DNA of 64,000 nt, taken from positions 26,562,501-26,626,500 of the forward strand of contig NC_073358.2 of assembly GCF_027580225.2 (NCBI RefSeq). The letters are read 5' to 3'. The translations under genes and the position numbers were made by a program. Within the stretch, counting starts at the first letter, position 1. Every line of letters starts with the position of its first letter. Below the pieces are notes generated by a model. That model saw nothing but the letters and a program-made list of their open reading frames with translations, searched no databases and was not told the DNA's origin. This DNA is from Misgurnus anguillicaudatus (lineage: Eukaryota; Chordata; Actinopteri; Cypriniformes; Cobitidae). Below, piece after piece: positions 1 to 11,640 of this stretch.

Positions 1-178
1 TTTGTTGTGGTCTGTTCATTTATGCCACAGTGGGTTCAGTTTCCTTTGCATTTCTTTTGCTGATGGAAAAAACAAAAAATGGAAAAGTTACACAACAATG
101 CAAAAGAGGTCATATTTTTGATTAAAAAATGTTTAAAGTTTAGATTTGTTAGAACAGAAATAATCAATGGACTCTACG

Positions 179-1078
179 CTACCTCCTCATTACTCTGGAC
201 AAGACGTTGTTGATCCATTTTGCTTCAGGATTCACACAGACTGTACTGTTGTCCTTTTTGGTAATCCTAAGAAATTTAGGAGAAAGCCATGAATAATAGA
301 AAATGCATCACTGCTAATGCAAGTCATTTCTGTATGACCCACATACAAGCTTATCTGTTGCCTTATAAGTGACATTTATTTTTTCGCAACTTGGGCTGTG
401 TGGGCTAAAGAGCAAATAGTGAAATGAATTTCGAGAGCTTTGTGGTTTGTCATGCACCCCCTTGCACATTTCCCTCATGTCTGTAATTGAAGCATATATG
501 TGGCGTGCACAGATGCAGACTGAACAACTTACACAATCTCGGTTTTGCGACAGTGTGCACCTTGAGGCAGAATTTCAATTCTTTGGAAAAGTCGAGGTGG
601 GACTATGGATGTAGTGGTGGTAAGACAGCGACACTTGTTGTTGGTATCAAAACCATCCATTGGGAATGCTGAAAGGAAAAGTGTGTTTTTTTATTAAATA
701 TTATTTTTAAATACCAAGAAACAACAAAAGCTAAGTAAATTTATACAAAATATGTCCAGTTCGATATACACGGATAATACGTCTTTTTTACTAAATTAAG
801 TACATGAGTTTATATTTGTATTACAAAATAATTCCAGATTTATCTTTCAATTTTATTTACACACAAAATGTAGCCAAACAAGATGAACAATGTCCGTGAT
901 AAATCCCCACTAAGATATTGATGTAGGAAAAACTATAAATATTAAGATGCTAGTAATAATGTATACTTTAAGATACTAATGTGAAAAAGTAAAAGAGCAT
1001 TAATAGTTTCTTACCAGGTAGGGTTGTGATGCAGCAGAGTGCAATAGCTGCCAGCAGTAAATTTGTGCGCAGAAGCAT
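179..1078 (-). CDS. CXC chemokine, 95 aa, three exons
   Basis: Secreted chemotactic cytokine. I built the gene by eye from three minus-strand exons, CDS at 1015-1078, 533-668 and 179-266. All introns are GT-AG, phases match, and the sum is 288 bases including the TAG stop. Exon 1 starts MLLRTNLLLAAIALCCITTL, a signal peptide. Exon 2 has the CxC pair in NKCRC followed by two further Cys-bearing segments (GAHCRKTEI, then VCVNPEAKW in exon 3), which is the four-cysteine chemokine pattern ending in the usual C-terminal helix (WINNVLSRVMRR). There is no ELR motif before CxC. The three-exon layout lacks the fourth exon seen in some CXC genes. It lies in the same orientation as a second CXC gene 12 kb away. 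The CXC class is near certain; the exact orthologue (CXCL11-, CXCL18- or CXCL20-like) cannot be decided from reading alone. Confidence 0.88.
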
Positions 1079-1135
1079 GTTGATGGCGAGATCTGGAGTG
1101 GAGCAGGTTTAGGATGAGAGACTCCTTTTGGCCAG

Positions 1136-1141
1136 TTTATA
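1136..1141 (-). promoter_or_regulatory. TATA box of the first chemokine gene
   Basis: TATAAA on the minus strand, 58 bases upstream of the chemokine ATG. This distance suits a short 5' UTR. The transcription start was not determined. Confidence 0.55.
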
Positions 1142-2214
1142 TTGATGCTCAGAAGGGGAAGTCATAAATCAAGTCGGTGAAAAAACATTTGCATACATTG
1201 GAATTTTGCTGTCAGAGGAAAAAAATTTTGATTTTTTTTTCAAAAGAGATGGAAAGACAAACTTTAATTTGTTACAGTATTGTTTTATTTTATTTCTATA
1301 CGTTATTTTTTAGAAGATTTAATATGAATTAAAAAATAAAATACCAATATGGAAAAATCATAATTTCATCAATAATCTTAAAAAGTAAAAATGTATTAAG
1401 AAAAGTGTTTATTATTTACAGTGAATCACATTGGCTTGGTCTAATAATGAAACTTCTCTGTAAACAAGAACTTTCACTTTTTTACCTTGCAATAGGTTTC
1501 CATTCTTTTGAAGGGATTTGAAAAATAACTTTCAGTTTCATGTGGCCCATGGGTGATACAAAAAGGTGATGTTTTTTTCATAACCATAGACCAGAAGTGT
1601 CTGAAATGACTAAATTTGCGTCTGTAGTGTTTATTGAGTTCTCTTAGCTATACTGTACACAAAAGCCTGTAATTTGACATTTGTGTTGTAAGGTAAAGAA
1701 TACATGAGCTTTTAATACTGACATAACAAAATCAAAAAGTTGAGCAGCCTTATACAAATATCTAATAATTAAATATTACAACACAACACCAAGGTGATGT
1801 AGTTTTTTAAAATATAGAAATCTGCCAGTTTTTAAAAACTTTGTTAGGAAGTACACCACTATCATACTTTTGATTCAGTGAAGATAAAAACATACATTAA
1901 ACTACAAAAGCTATTGGTTAAATAACATTTCCACTATTATTATCCAAAAATAAGATAGCGAAACATTGGCTACACTGACATTTTTTGTCAACTATGGGTT
2001 AAGTTTTCATAATGGAACATGCCATTAACAGCCTATAATAAACTATTGATAAAATTGTAATATACTGTATGTAAAATATAAAACCCGGTTTGGTGGAAAT
2101 GATTTATAATCTCTTAAAAATAAGTGTAAAAGAAAAACTTTTTTGACACACAACAACTTGCCCCAGTCTGATATATTTGATATCTCAGGTTCTCCTATAG
2201 AAGCATTTTAACAA
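1142..2214. other. AT-rich intergenic DNA, nothing recognised
   Basis: Upstream flank of the first chemokine gene. It is strongly AT-rich with short A and T runs. I see no exon with flanking splice sites and no clear inverted repeat. Confidence 0.5.
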
Positions 2215-2284
2215 CGTGATCTCACAAAGTTCCGTGGGATAGTCATGGAATTTTTTACTCATTTTTCCGTGGCATTCTCACGGA

Positions 2285-2547
2285 TTGGTTACTCAACTGC
2301 TTTTTCCTATTTTCAAACCATTTTTGCTTCGGTTTAGATTTAGATTTGGTGTTTGCGTTAGTATGTCACTTTAACTATTGGTTTATACAATTTTTTCTGA
2401 TTTATGCTTTTATATTTTCTAAACTTTAAACAATTGTCGCCTGGCATTAGGGTTAGAGTTGGGTTTGGTAAGGATGTCATTTCATGTAAATCTAACCCTA
2501 AACCGAAGCGACAATGGTAAGAAAATAGGACAAAACAGTTGAGTAAC
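2285..2547. repeat. Foldback repeat with about 60-bp arms
   Basis: The left arm begins GGTTACTCAACTG and contains TTTTCCTATTTTC and GCTTCGGTTTAGATTTA. The right arm contains the reverse complement in reverse order and ends CAGTTGAGTAACC. The middle is AT-rich with a GGGTTAGAGTTGGGTTTGG stretch. This is a MITE-like hairpin; the longest open frames across it have no recognisable product. Confidence 0.6.
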
Positions 2548-3529
2548 CATAGGCTGCGTTTACACTTGGCATTAACATGCAACCTGTATCCGGATGTTGT
2601 CCACATACACATTGAAAAGACAAGTGTAAACGCGTTTGTGTTCGGAATGTTATCCGATCTGTGTGACCTGATGCAGAGGTAGTCGAGGACGCTTTGTGAT
2701 CGGATCTCAGTGTAATGTAAACGCAATCCAGCCATCGTATCTGCATTTGCAGGCCAACGTCAGATAAAACCCCGCCCACTATCATCTCTCACTGACAGCT
2801 GTCAAAAATAAAGTACGTTATGTCATGGAGCGCAGGCGAGAGACGCATAAATTCATATTTGTGGAGCAATGCTAGCTAGCTTAAACTTATCTTGAAATAA
2901 ATCGATATACAAACGCATTTTAACACTGCTGACTATGTGTAACTTATTAAGTCATATGTTTAACATGTTTCCTCTATTTATGGAGTGATTTAATATTTAA
3001 TGGCAGAATTGAATGAATCGTTTCCATGGCGACATATCAACGTGAATGTTGCGCTTCTTTCTGGTCAGTCAGCAGTTCCTATCTCATTTAACACATTTTA
3101 AGTTACTTGAAAACACGTTAGTTAAATCATATTCGTAAATCATAAATCAAAAACGTATAAATTCAGACAGACTAAAAAGTCGGGATGGTCATCCTAATGT
3201 TTCACACGGATTTTGTTGTTGATGAAAAGCATGAGGGTGAAAGTCAAGTTCAGGTAACGTTACATCGGCTGAAACGTGCATCCTGGCACGGACTTTGCAG
3301 ATAAACAACGATAAAGCCTTTAAAGCTAAAAAAAAATAAAGCTTAAAATGTGAACATCACGGTTTTTGGGTTTGCTAGTTATTCTCTGCTGTTTGCTTCT
3401 CAGTAACACTGTACAATACGGGATTGCGGTTACCGCGACAACCCTACGTGGCTAAAGACAGCTGTAGCCATGTGATTGACAGCTATCCACCCAGCGCGTG
3501 AACGGGATCCGATCACACATCCAAGCTTG
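2548..3529. other. Intergenic DNA, probably old transposon sequence
   Basis: It starts with CTGCGTTTACACTTGGCATT, a sequence style common at the ends of fish DNA transposons. The string of GATC/CGGAT motifs near 2650-2720 recurs in spirit near 3505. I cannot place termini or a coding frame. Confidence 0.3.
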
Positions 3530-3771
3530 GGATTCCCCCGTCTCCTGACATCATTGTAGCGCTTGCGGCGCAACGTCCTGGGGATGCCAGCTGATGAGAC
3601 AATTGTGGCTATGTCCTCCCATGTCTGTTTAATCTACGCTGATTTGGGTGAGTTTCTCCCATCCCCATACAAAACAACTTCTCTGTCTTTGACTGCTCTT
3701 ACAAGAACTTCGGTCTCCTCGGCTGTGAATCGCTCCTGGCGTGCGCCGTCATAATAATAGCAACTCGCCAT
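3530..3771 (-). pseudogene. Harbinger Myb/SANT-like DNA-binding protein, broken
   Basis: From an ATG at 3771 the frame reads MASCYYYDGARQERFTAEET, then a helix rich in acidic and basic residues (LVRAVKDREVVLYGDG), a stop codon after SPKSA, and continuing in frame IKQTWEDIATIVSSAGIPRT and YNDVRRRGNPKLG. This is the pattern of the Myb/SANT-like accessory protein of PIF/Harbinger transposons, including the conserved W in the second helix and the basic KRYNDVRRRG end. The in-frame stop and loss of the downstream region make it a relic. No Harbinger nuclease-type transposase is seen nearby. Confidence 0.72.
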
Positions 3772-4013
3772 GGAACTTGCGCACTTGCATTTAAAGGGAA
3801 TGTTGGATGACGTTCTGATTGGTTTATTTGACGTTACGCCCAAACCACACCTATGAATAATGAACCTACTTCAGACCAACCCCTTATTGATTTGCGCATG
3901 GCGCAAGAGTTGTTTCTCCCGCCGGGAAAATAGCAACAGCGCCCAAGATCCGCCCACAAAGTCACTTGCGCTTTGCGCTTCGCACTTGCGTTTCAGATCG
4001 TTTAAATAGGGCC
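3530..4013 (-). mobile_element. PIF/Harbinger element fragment
   Basis: The right end reads, on the minus strand, GGGCCCTATTTAAACGATC, then AAACGCAAGTGCGAAGCGC and a GCGGGAGAAAC segment. This GC-rich terminus with repeated CGCAAG/GCGC blocks is what I know from fish Harbinger elements. It is followed inward by a Myb/SANT-like coding relic on the same strand. No matching left terminus is visible, so the element is truncated there. Confidence 0.65.
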
Positions 4014-5067
4014 CACTAAGTTTTTACATGTGTTAAGTTAACATAACTTATAAAAACAAGTGGAAACTGTGTAACTTAATTTTTTAAGTTTAAGTAACAT
4101 AAAAATATATGTTGTTTTGACAAAAATGCTGCATTTTTTACAGTGTTCTGTTTGAAGTCAACCTTCACTACATGGGCGTCATTTGTCTGAAGACCTTATG
4201 TCAGTATGGTTTAATTGTGTTAACAGTAATTTACAGTTAATAAAAAAATATCAATATTGGAATTGTAGTTTGGAGCAAAGAATTTACAAATATTTAAGAG
4301 GGTTGCATGTTCAAAACCAACATGCATTATGTCATAGACTTTTCAATCAGAAACTAATAGTTACTGATAATGATGAGATTGTCTGTCAACTTTATGAAAT
4401 GAGAGTTGCAAATATAGCCATAAGCTCATTTAGAATCAATGCCAAACTTCCAGCACTGTCCACCACATGGGGATTTTAGTGTACTGATTAGTTAACGCCT
4501 AAAGTTTTTGCTGAAACTTGCTTACCAAAATAGATTGATGTTAAACACCAGTGCCTTGATGGACAGACAGAAATTGCAAAATAAAGGAACAGAAAATGCC
4601 TGTTTAGGGCTGAGGAGTCTATTTAGGGTCAGCAAAGCTCTAAGCAAGGCTTTTCTTACCGTAAACGGGGGCACCGTCTTGTGTCTATAATCTGATCAGG
4701 GATTCCCGCACAAAATAAATATTCGGGGTACTGCACCAAAATTTCTTTACTGGATTTTGTATCACTGCTAGGTCATATGCAACCATTTTTGATTATCTTT
4801 TTCTTATGTGTCTGTCTTGTTTTTAAGCATGATCAGTTGTGATTTATTTATTAATTCAGCAGATGCGTTTGTCCAAATCGATTTTTTAATGAAATATCAT
4901 TCAACATTAAATAAATTAAAGGACCTGAATTATTCCCGCTTATACAACAGGTACCACAGACACTGGAAAGACATTGCTCTGGTGGTATTTTAAGACATTT
5001 GTGTTTATTGAAAAATAATGTAGAACATTTCTTAACCAATGAGAATAAAGCATTCGGCAGCCCTGTG
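4014..5067. other. AT-rich intergenic DNA with decayed repeats
   Basis: The first 120 bases are rich in AAGTTAACATAACTTA-type strings and end TTTTTTACAGTGT, like a MITE end. A 98-codon open frame at 4183-4479 shows no domain, no signal peptide and no compositional sign of selection, and I do not believe it. The stretch at 4855-5066 carries ATTCAGCAGATGCGTTTGTC and CATTCGGCAGCCCTGTG, which look like old interspersed repeats. Confidence 0.35.
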
Positions 5068-5106
5068 TTCTATTCTATTCTATTCTATTCTATTCTATTC
5101 TATTCT
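5068..5106. repeat. (TATTC)n microsatellite
   Basis: About seven to eight uninterrupted copies of a 5-base TATTC unit, degenerating to TGTTC at the right end. Confidence 0.9.
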
Positions 5107-5379
5107 GTTCTATATTTAATAATTTTTAATTTCTGTAGTTTATTTTTTGCTTTGAAAACAATGCAACATTGTGCAATGTAAATGAACTGAAACTTGAAAG
5201 TAAAGTGGGTCACGATTCTTTCAAACACCCTATTTTGGGCTCATTTTGCTGCCTGAAAGTATTTTGCAAGTTAGTTGTTTTCAGCTCCATTGTCATGTTT
5301 CTGTTTCATTTCTTCTGATTTGGAAATGTTCACTCTTATTTACAAAATAGCTAACTCTCTCAACGCCAACGTTTATGAC

Positions 5380-6096
5380 TTAAAGGAATAGTCTACTCAT
5401 TTTCAATATTAAAATATGTTATTACCTTAACTAAGAACTGTTGATCGTCTGTGTGTGTGCACGTGGGCGCTGGAGCGCGCTGCGACGCTTCGATAGCATT
5501 TAGCTTAGCCCCATTCATTCAATGCTGCCATTTAGAGATAAAGTTAGAAGTGACCAAACACATCAACGTTTTTCCTATTTAAGACGAGTAGTTTTACGAG
5601 CAAGTTTGGTGGTACAAAATAAAACATAGTGCTTTTCTAAGCGGATTTAAAAGAGGAACTATATTTTATGGCGTAATAGCACTTTTGGGAGTACTTCGAC
5701 TCGCCTGAAAAGTCCGCTCCCCTTCTCATTCTCATAATGGGAGAGGGATGGTGTTACTGCGCCGAGTCGAAGTACTCCCAAAAGTGCTATTACGCCATTC
5801 AATATAGTTACTCCTTTAAATCCGCTTAGAAAAGCGCTGTTTTATTTTGTACCACCAAACTTGCTTGTATAACTACTCGTCTTAAATAGGAAAAACGCTG
5901 ATGTGCTTGGCCACCTCCAACCTTATCTCTGATTGGTACCATTGAACGAATGGGGCCAAGCCAAATGCCATCGAAGCGTCGCAGCGCGCCCCAGCGCCCA
6001 CGTGCACGCACACAGATGATAGAGGGATGATTCAACAGTTCTTAGTTAAGGTAATAACATATTTTAATATTGAAAATGAGTAGACTATTCCTTTAA
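5380..6096. mobile_element. 717-bp near-perfect palindromic foldback element
   Basis: It starts TTAAAGGAATAGTCTAC and ends with the reverse complement GTAGACTATTCCTTTAA. The two arms, each about 330 bases, pair along almost their whole length and meet in a short loop near 5720-5745. There is no coding capacity. A second, damaged copy occurs at 42262-44164, so this is a dispersed non-autonomous family and not a local inversion. Confidence 0.85.
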
Positions 6097-6629
6097 GGCC
6101 ACCCCATCGCACCCAAAAGTATTATTTGTATATTTGTTAGAAAAATAACAAAACACTAAGAAATATCGAGTTTCTAGTTTTTAGGCTTATAATAATGCTT
6201 GTTTAGTTTTAGTATCTTTTTTTAAAATAAGTAATCTTAAGTAGTTTGTTTAGGCAAGCGGTCTCAAACTCTGTGGCCCGTGTCACCTTTCAACTTTCAA
6301 GTGTATATTAAATGTATCCTCAAAGTCAGAGCGCATTGTGGGTAAAAAAGTAATGAAGGAAGGTAGGGAATAAAGTTGTTCACTCAGGTTTCGGACATCA
6401 CTTTAACGTCAAATATAGTGCACTATATAGGAGAAAGGGAGTGGTTTTGGACACAGCATGTAATAGCTTTCGGTAATGATGCCTTCTTAGACACGGCCCA
6501 ACATACCCATGGCAACAAACGTCCACTATGCTAAAACTCTCGCGTGAATGAGTGAGTCCAAGATGGCGCTGTTACCTGAACCTATTACAGTTGATATGTT
6601 TTAAAATATGGATATTTTTTGTACAAAAT
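6097..6629. other. Intergenic DNA, nothing recognised
   Basis: No exon-like frame with splice sites. It contains TCTCAAACTCTGTGGCCCG near 6262, a style seen in degenerate hAT-type repeats, but no ends can be set. Confidence 0.35.
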
Positions 6630-6896
6630 AGGCTTTATGCCCAGCTGCACTACTTCCTGAACTTCGGCCGGCTCCTTGTTCCCTGTCTGACATTGTTGGA
6701 CGGACTGATTAATCCAGGTGTGTCTGATTATTGTTGTTGTGACTACTGAGGTCAGGCACACCTGGATTAATCAGTTTGTTTGTGACTGCTGAGGTCAGGC
6801 AACACCTGGATTAATCAGTTTGTCCAATAATGGCATACTGTAAACAAGGAGCTGGCTGGAGTTCAGGAAGTAGTGCAGCTGGGCATAAAGCCTATT
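6630..6896. repeat. Foldback repeat with an internal duplication
   Basis: ATAGGCTTTATGCCCAGCTG and the following CACTACTTCCTGAAC at the left are mirrored by the complementary GGCATAAAGCC end at the right. Within the loop, a unit containing GAGGTCAGGC and CACCTGGATTAATCAG is present twice in tandem (near 6750 and 6790), so one arm tip was duplicated. Confidence 0.65.
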
Positions 6897-6902
6897 GCAT
6901 CG

Positions 6903-7186
6903 ATTAAAGCAACACTATGTAGTTTTTTAACCTTTAAATAATGTCTCTAAAATTATTTCAGTGATAGAACAACTTTTAACTGGACAAATTGTACTGTTGC
7001 TGCAACCTGAGCAACCTCCTAGCTGCTACAAGCACACTCTGGAAGTGGCGGTGGAGGCTAGAGCACACAGCCCGCCCCTCCCCCTGCCTGCAGAAGAGTT
7101 TCTGATACCAGGCACTGTTGTGCTTTTCAACCACATGGGGGAGCTGTAAGTCATTTTTACATAGAAACTACATAGTTTTGCTTTAA
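6903..7186. mobile_element. MITE with AAAGCAACACTATGTAG termini
   Basis: The left end TTAAAGCAACACTATGTAG is matched by CTACATAGTTTTGCTTTAA at the right end, so it has terminal inverted repeats of about 18 bases. The interior is non-coding with a CCGCCCCTCCCCCTGCCTGC stretch. The open frame across it (6961-7149) is incidental. Confidence 0.65.
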
Positions 7187-8022
7187 CCTCAGAAGACTTT
7201 TATTAACCCATTGGAGTCGTGTGGATTACCTCTGTGAAGGATGAATGCACTTTTTTGGGTTAAAGTCAGAAGTATAAGTTTGGAAAAGCAGTGACATTTA
7301 CTAAAATGACTCCAATAATGTGCTCATCTAAAAGATGATAAACATATGTATCTCGGATTGCTTGAGGGTGGGTAATCATGGGGTAATTTTGATATTTGGC
7401 TGGAGTTTCCCTTTAAAAATATTAGCTGACACAACAAATATTCGTTTTACAATTCAACAACTCCAAATTTTAAGGCAACCAGGTAAATTACTTTTTTAAG
7501 TTGAACCAACAAATATACTTTTACAGTGTTGTAAAACCCACTATGAGTCTGCATGTCTGGATTTTTTTCTTTTTTGCTGTAATATTTACAGTGACTAATG
7601 AGAAACTAATGAGTAAGACGATATTTATCACACACAAAATGATGGCAGCAGTTTTTGCTCAGTTCTTTGCAATGATAAACAATATTGGTAATTCTTGATC
7701 AGAAACATTATTATCCATAATATCCAAAGCAGCAAGGATGTGGTTTTAATGATATGTTCATTAGAAGACTATGCGTGGGTGGCGTAATGTATGTTGTCTC
7801 TGAACAATGAAGCATTTCTTTCCACTTTCCGATCACGAATAGACGCTACAGGCTTCATAGGCTCATGTTGGTATTTAACAAGTGTGGGTGAGCTCAGTGG
7901 ATTCTGACCACACAGGGCTTCGCTTTCTACGTAAAGGCGCTATGACTCACACTTGGTTAGGACACTCACCAGGATAGGCCTACCTCAAATAAAAGTATTT
8001 CAAATTATTAATGTTAGCTATC
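7187..8022. other. Intergenic DNA, nothing recognised
   Basis: AT-rich with no clear exon, terminus or tandem repeat. Confidence 0.35.
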
Positions 8023-8228
8023 CACTGTAAAAAATTTGCTGTAATTATGCAGCTGGTTGCCAGTAACTTACTGTAGAAGATAAAGACTGAAAATGTTTCA
8101 TGTTCATTTAACTTTGAACAAACTGTTGCCAGTAAATAACATAAATGTAAAATCTACAGTAAGTTACTGGCAGCTAGTTGCCAGTCATACTTAGTGATAC
8201 TGTAATTTCTACAGATTTTTTTACAGTG
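8023..8228. mobile_element. 206-bp palindromic MITE, CACTGTAAAAAA family, copy 1
   Basis: It begins CACTGTAAAAAATTTGCTGT and ends with the complementary TTTTTTTACAGTG. Internal arms CAGTAACTTACTGTAGA and TCTACAGTAAGTTACTG pair. Three relatives lie at 16381, 32962 and 47774, and those three sit between TA dinucleotides, suggesting a TA target as in Tc1/mariner-type MITEs. Confidence 0.8.
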
Positions 8229-8339
8229 TATACTCCATTATCATATTAAAAAATATATAATTATATGCAAAGCACATATCCATGCAATATATTTGGATTT
8301 TAAAGATATATTAATACATTGAAAATAATACACATTTTA

Positions 8340-8635
8340 TATTTTTTTATGTAGCGTATATTTGTAAATATTTCTAGACATTGCCATAGGAGTTTACCTC
8401 AATGTGGACTTTATCAATTATTAATGCTAAGCAACAACAAAATTAAATGTACACTCTTAGATGACACTCAAAACGCCGATTTTACATAGCACTTGCTTCT
8501 TGAAGCAAAAACTTTCAAACCAATTTCTCAGTGGAAGAGATTGCTTCTCGGCAGAAGGCAGTGGTGGTTAACACCTTATATTTTTTACCAAATCAGTCGT
8601 AATCAAATTCTCTATAATGATGAGGATGTTATTGC
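8340..8635 (-). pseudogene. Possible decayed chemokine exon, copy 1 of a duplicated block
   Basis: This block is repeated about 3.3 kb away at 11641-11925 with roughly 90 percent identity by eye. On the minus strand a short frame reads KYKVLTTTAFCREAIS, which lines up with WKVHKASAFCSTTEI of exon 2 in the second chemokine gene, and the preceding IIENLI resembles its PENIK. There is no CxC pair, stops interrupt the frame, and exons 1 and 3 are not found. A chemokine relic is my best reading but it is weak; a non-coding repeat is possible. Confidence 0.35.
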
Positions 8636-8985
8636 CATCACAAACATAGTCAAACAAGTACACACTCGTGTACATAAAATGTTTATATTTATTTAATATC
8701 ACTGCATTTGCATTAGGATTTTTTTCTCCAAAATTACCATTTAGGTGTAGTACAAACAAAATCAAGTCAGCTCGCTACTGCCTTGACATTAATTAATGAA
8801 AAATGAGAGTGAAAAAGTGACTCTGATGTATGTCTGATTTGCCAAGAATGTATTGCCATTTGGAAAGCTACAACTTGTTTCTCCTTGTCTTCACAATTTT
8901 CATTGTGATGATGGATATATTAATAGTTATCTAGCAATGTTATCATTAAAGATTTGATCATTAAAAATATGCCTCACCGTTGATA

Positions 8986-11217
8986 TTAAAGGGATAGTTC
9001 ACTTTCAAATGAAAATTCTGACATCATGTCCTTAAGTTGTTCTAAACCTGTATGAATTTATTTTTTTCTGATGAACACAAAAGAAGATATTTTGAGAAAT
9101 GATAGTAAACACACACAGCAGATAGTGACTATTTACTTCCATAGGAAAAAAATATATGATGGAATTTAATGTGTACTGTCAACTGTGTGTTTACCATCAT
9201 TTATAAAAATATTTTCTTCATCATTTATCACAATACTTCCAAAATATTTTTTCCCTACTATAGAGGTCAATGGTCACTTACTGTTGTGTGTTTACCATCA
9301 TTTATCAAAATATTTTCTTCATCATTTATCACAATACTTCCAAAATATTTTTTCCCTACTATAGAGGTCAATGGTCACTTACTGCTGTGTGTTTACCATC
9401 ATTTATAAAAATATTTTCTTCATCATTTATCACAATACTTCCAAAACATTTTTTCCCCACTATAGAGGTCAATGGTCACTTACTGCTGTGTGTTTACCAT
9501 CATTTATAAAAATATTTTCTTCATCATTTATCACAATACTTCCAAAACATTTTTTTTTACTATAGAAGTCAATGGTCACCCACTGCTGTGTGTTTACCAT
9601 CATTTATAAAAATATTTTCTTCATCATTTATCACAATACTTCCAAAATATTTTTTCTACTTTAGAGGTCAATGGTCACTTACTGCTGTGTGTTTACCATG
9701 ATTTATCAAAATATTTTCTTCATCATTTATCACAATACTTCCAAAATATTTTCCCTACTATAGAGGTCAATGGTCACTTACTGCTGTGTGTTTACCATGA
9801 TCTATCAAAATATTTTCTTCATCATTTATCACAATAATTCCAAAATATTTTTTCCCTACTTTAGAGGTCAATGGTCACTTACTGCTGTGTGTTTACCATC
9901 ATTTATAAAAATATTTTCTTCATCATTTATCACAATAATTCCAAAATATTTTTCCTACTATAGAGGTCAATGGTCACTTACTGCTGTGTGTTTACCATGA
10001 TCTATCAAAATATTTTCTTCATCATTTATCACAATAATTCCAAAATATTTTCCTACTATAGAGGTCAATGGTCACTTACTGCTGTGTGTTTACCATGATT
10101 TATCAAAATATTTTCTTCATCATTTATCACAATAATTCCAAAATATTTTTTCCCTACTTTAGAGGTCAATGGTCACTTACTGCTGTGTGTTTACCATGAT
10201 CTATCAAAATATTTTCTTCATCATTTATCACAATAATTCCAAAATATTTTTTCCCTACTTTAGAGGTCAATGGTCACTTACTGCTGTGTGTTTACCATCA
10301 TTTATAAAAATATTTTCTTCATCATTTATCACAATAATTCCAAAATATTTTTCCTACTATAGAGGTCAATGGTCACTTACTGCTGTGTGTTTACCATGAT
10401 CTATCAAAATATTTTCTTCATCATTTATCACAATAATTCCAAAATATTTTTTCCCTACTTTAGAGGTCAATGGTCACTTACTGCTGTGTGTTTACCATCA
10501 TTTATAAAAATATTTTCTTCATCATTTATCACAATAATTCCAAAATATTTTTCCTACTATAGAGGTCAATGGTCACTTACTGCTGTGTGTTTACCATGAT
10601 CTATCAAAATATTTTCTTCATCATTTATCACAATAATTCCAAAATATTTTCCTACTATAGAGGTCAATGGTCACTTACTGCTGTGTGTTTACCATGATTT
10701 ATCAAAATATTTTCTTCATCATTTATCACAATAATTCCAAAATATTTTTCCCTACTTTAGAGGTCAATGGTCACTTACTGCTGTGTGTTTACCATGATTT
10801 ATCAAAATATTTTCTTCATCATTTATCACAATAATTCCAAAATATTTTTTCCCTACTATAGAGATCAATGATAAGTTACTGCTGTGTGTTTACCATCATT
10901 AATCAAAATATTTTCTTCATCATTTATCACAATACTTCCAAAATATTTTTTCCCTACTAGAGGTCAATGGTCACTTACTGCTGTGTGTTTACCATCATTT
11001 ATAAAAATATTTTCTTTATCATTTATCACAATACTTCCAAAATATTTTTTTTCCTACTATGGAAGTCAATGGTCACTATCTGCTGTGTGTTTACCATCAT
11101 TTTTCTAAATATCTTATTTTGTGTTCATCAGAGAAAATAAATTCATACAGGTATAAAACAACATGAGGATGAGAAAATGATGACAGAATTTTAATTTAAA
11201 GTGAACTATCCCTTTAA
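8986..11217. mobile_element. Foldback element expanded by an internal satellite
   Basis: The left end TTAAAGGGATAGTTCACTTT is matched by AAAGTGAACTATCCCTTTAA at the right. The next 100 bases on each side also pair (GAATTTATTTTTTTCTGATG against CATCAGAGAAAATAAATTC). The core is a tandem array, annotated separately. A relative with the same terminus but no array lies at 31054-31919. There is no transposase. Confidence 0.8.
9168..11085. repeat. 101-bp tandem satellite, about 19-20 copies
   Basis: The unit carries GGTCAATGGTCACTTACTGC, TGTGTTTACCAT, ATATTTTCTTCATCATTTATC and CCAAAATATTTT. Starts of GTCAATGG fall every 99-101 bases from about 9267 to 11060. Units in the middle alternate between two variants (CATTTATAAAAAT and GATCTATCAAAAT), giving a roughly 200-bp higher-order repeat that recurs almost identically near 9770, 10169 and 10369. 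Because 101 is not a multiple of three, every frame is open for about 76 codons; these frames are not genes. Confidence 0.93.
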
Positions 11218-11640
11218 TCATAATATATGTTGCATGCAAAATGTTTAACCCAGGTTATATTAAAAAATGTACACATAAAACAACAGTACATAAGTTATTG
11301 TCAATTTGGAATATAATTATATGTGTTTTTATATATCAGTTTAAATTCCATGTGACTTGAATCTCTTTTATTTGTATTCTGTATTTTTAACCCTTCAAAA
11401 TGACTCCGAAGCCACTTTTCTTAAAAAAAATTCTCTTTATCTCAGTGGAATAAGATTTTGTGACTTTTTTACATTATCTGTCAGTTTTCATATAAAAACT
11501 AGGCTTGATTCGGTAGTTCTAAAGATGTGTAATTTTTTTTTACAAAATAGGCCATTGGGGGTCAAAATGACCCCAATTAAAAATGACCCCAATTCACAAA
11601 AAGAATGTGAAATGCAAAAAATTCAAAATAATACAATTTT
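11218..11640. other. Intergenic DNA with a GGGGTCAAAATGACCCC motif
   Basis: Contains a perfect short hairpin GGGGTCAAAATGACCCC near 11559, followed by a second ATGACCCCAATT. The 104-codon open frame here is AT-driven and has no recognisable domain. Confidence 0.35.

Noticed and set aside
487..672. 61-codon plus-strand frame
   Set aside because: Antisense shadow of chemokine exon 2.
4183..4479. 98-codon plus-strand frame
   Set aside because: AT-driven, no domain or splice context, lies among decayed repeats.
9169..10599. Repeated 76-79-codon open frames with near-identical proteins
   Set aside because: They come from the 101-bp satellite, whose length rotates the frame; no domain, no splice sites, no start context.
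9168..11085. CRISPR-like array
   Set aside because: Regular spacing, but the whole unit is repeated with no unique spacers, and the DNA is vertebrate.
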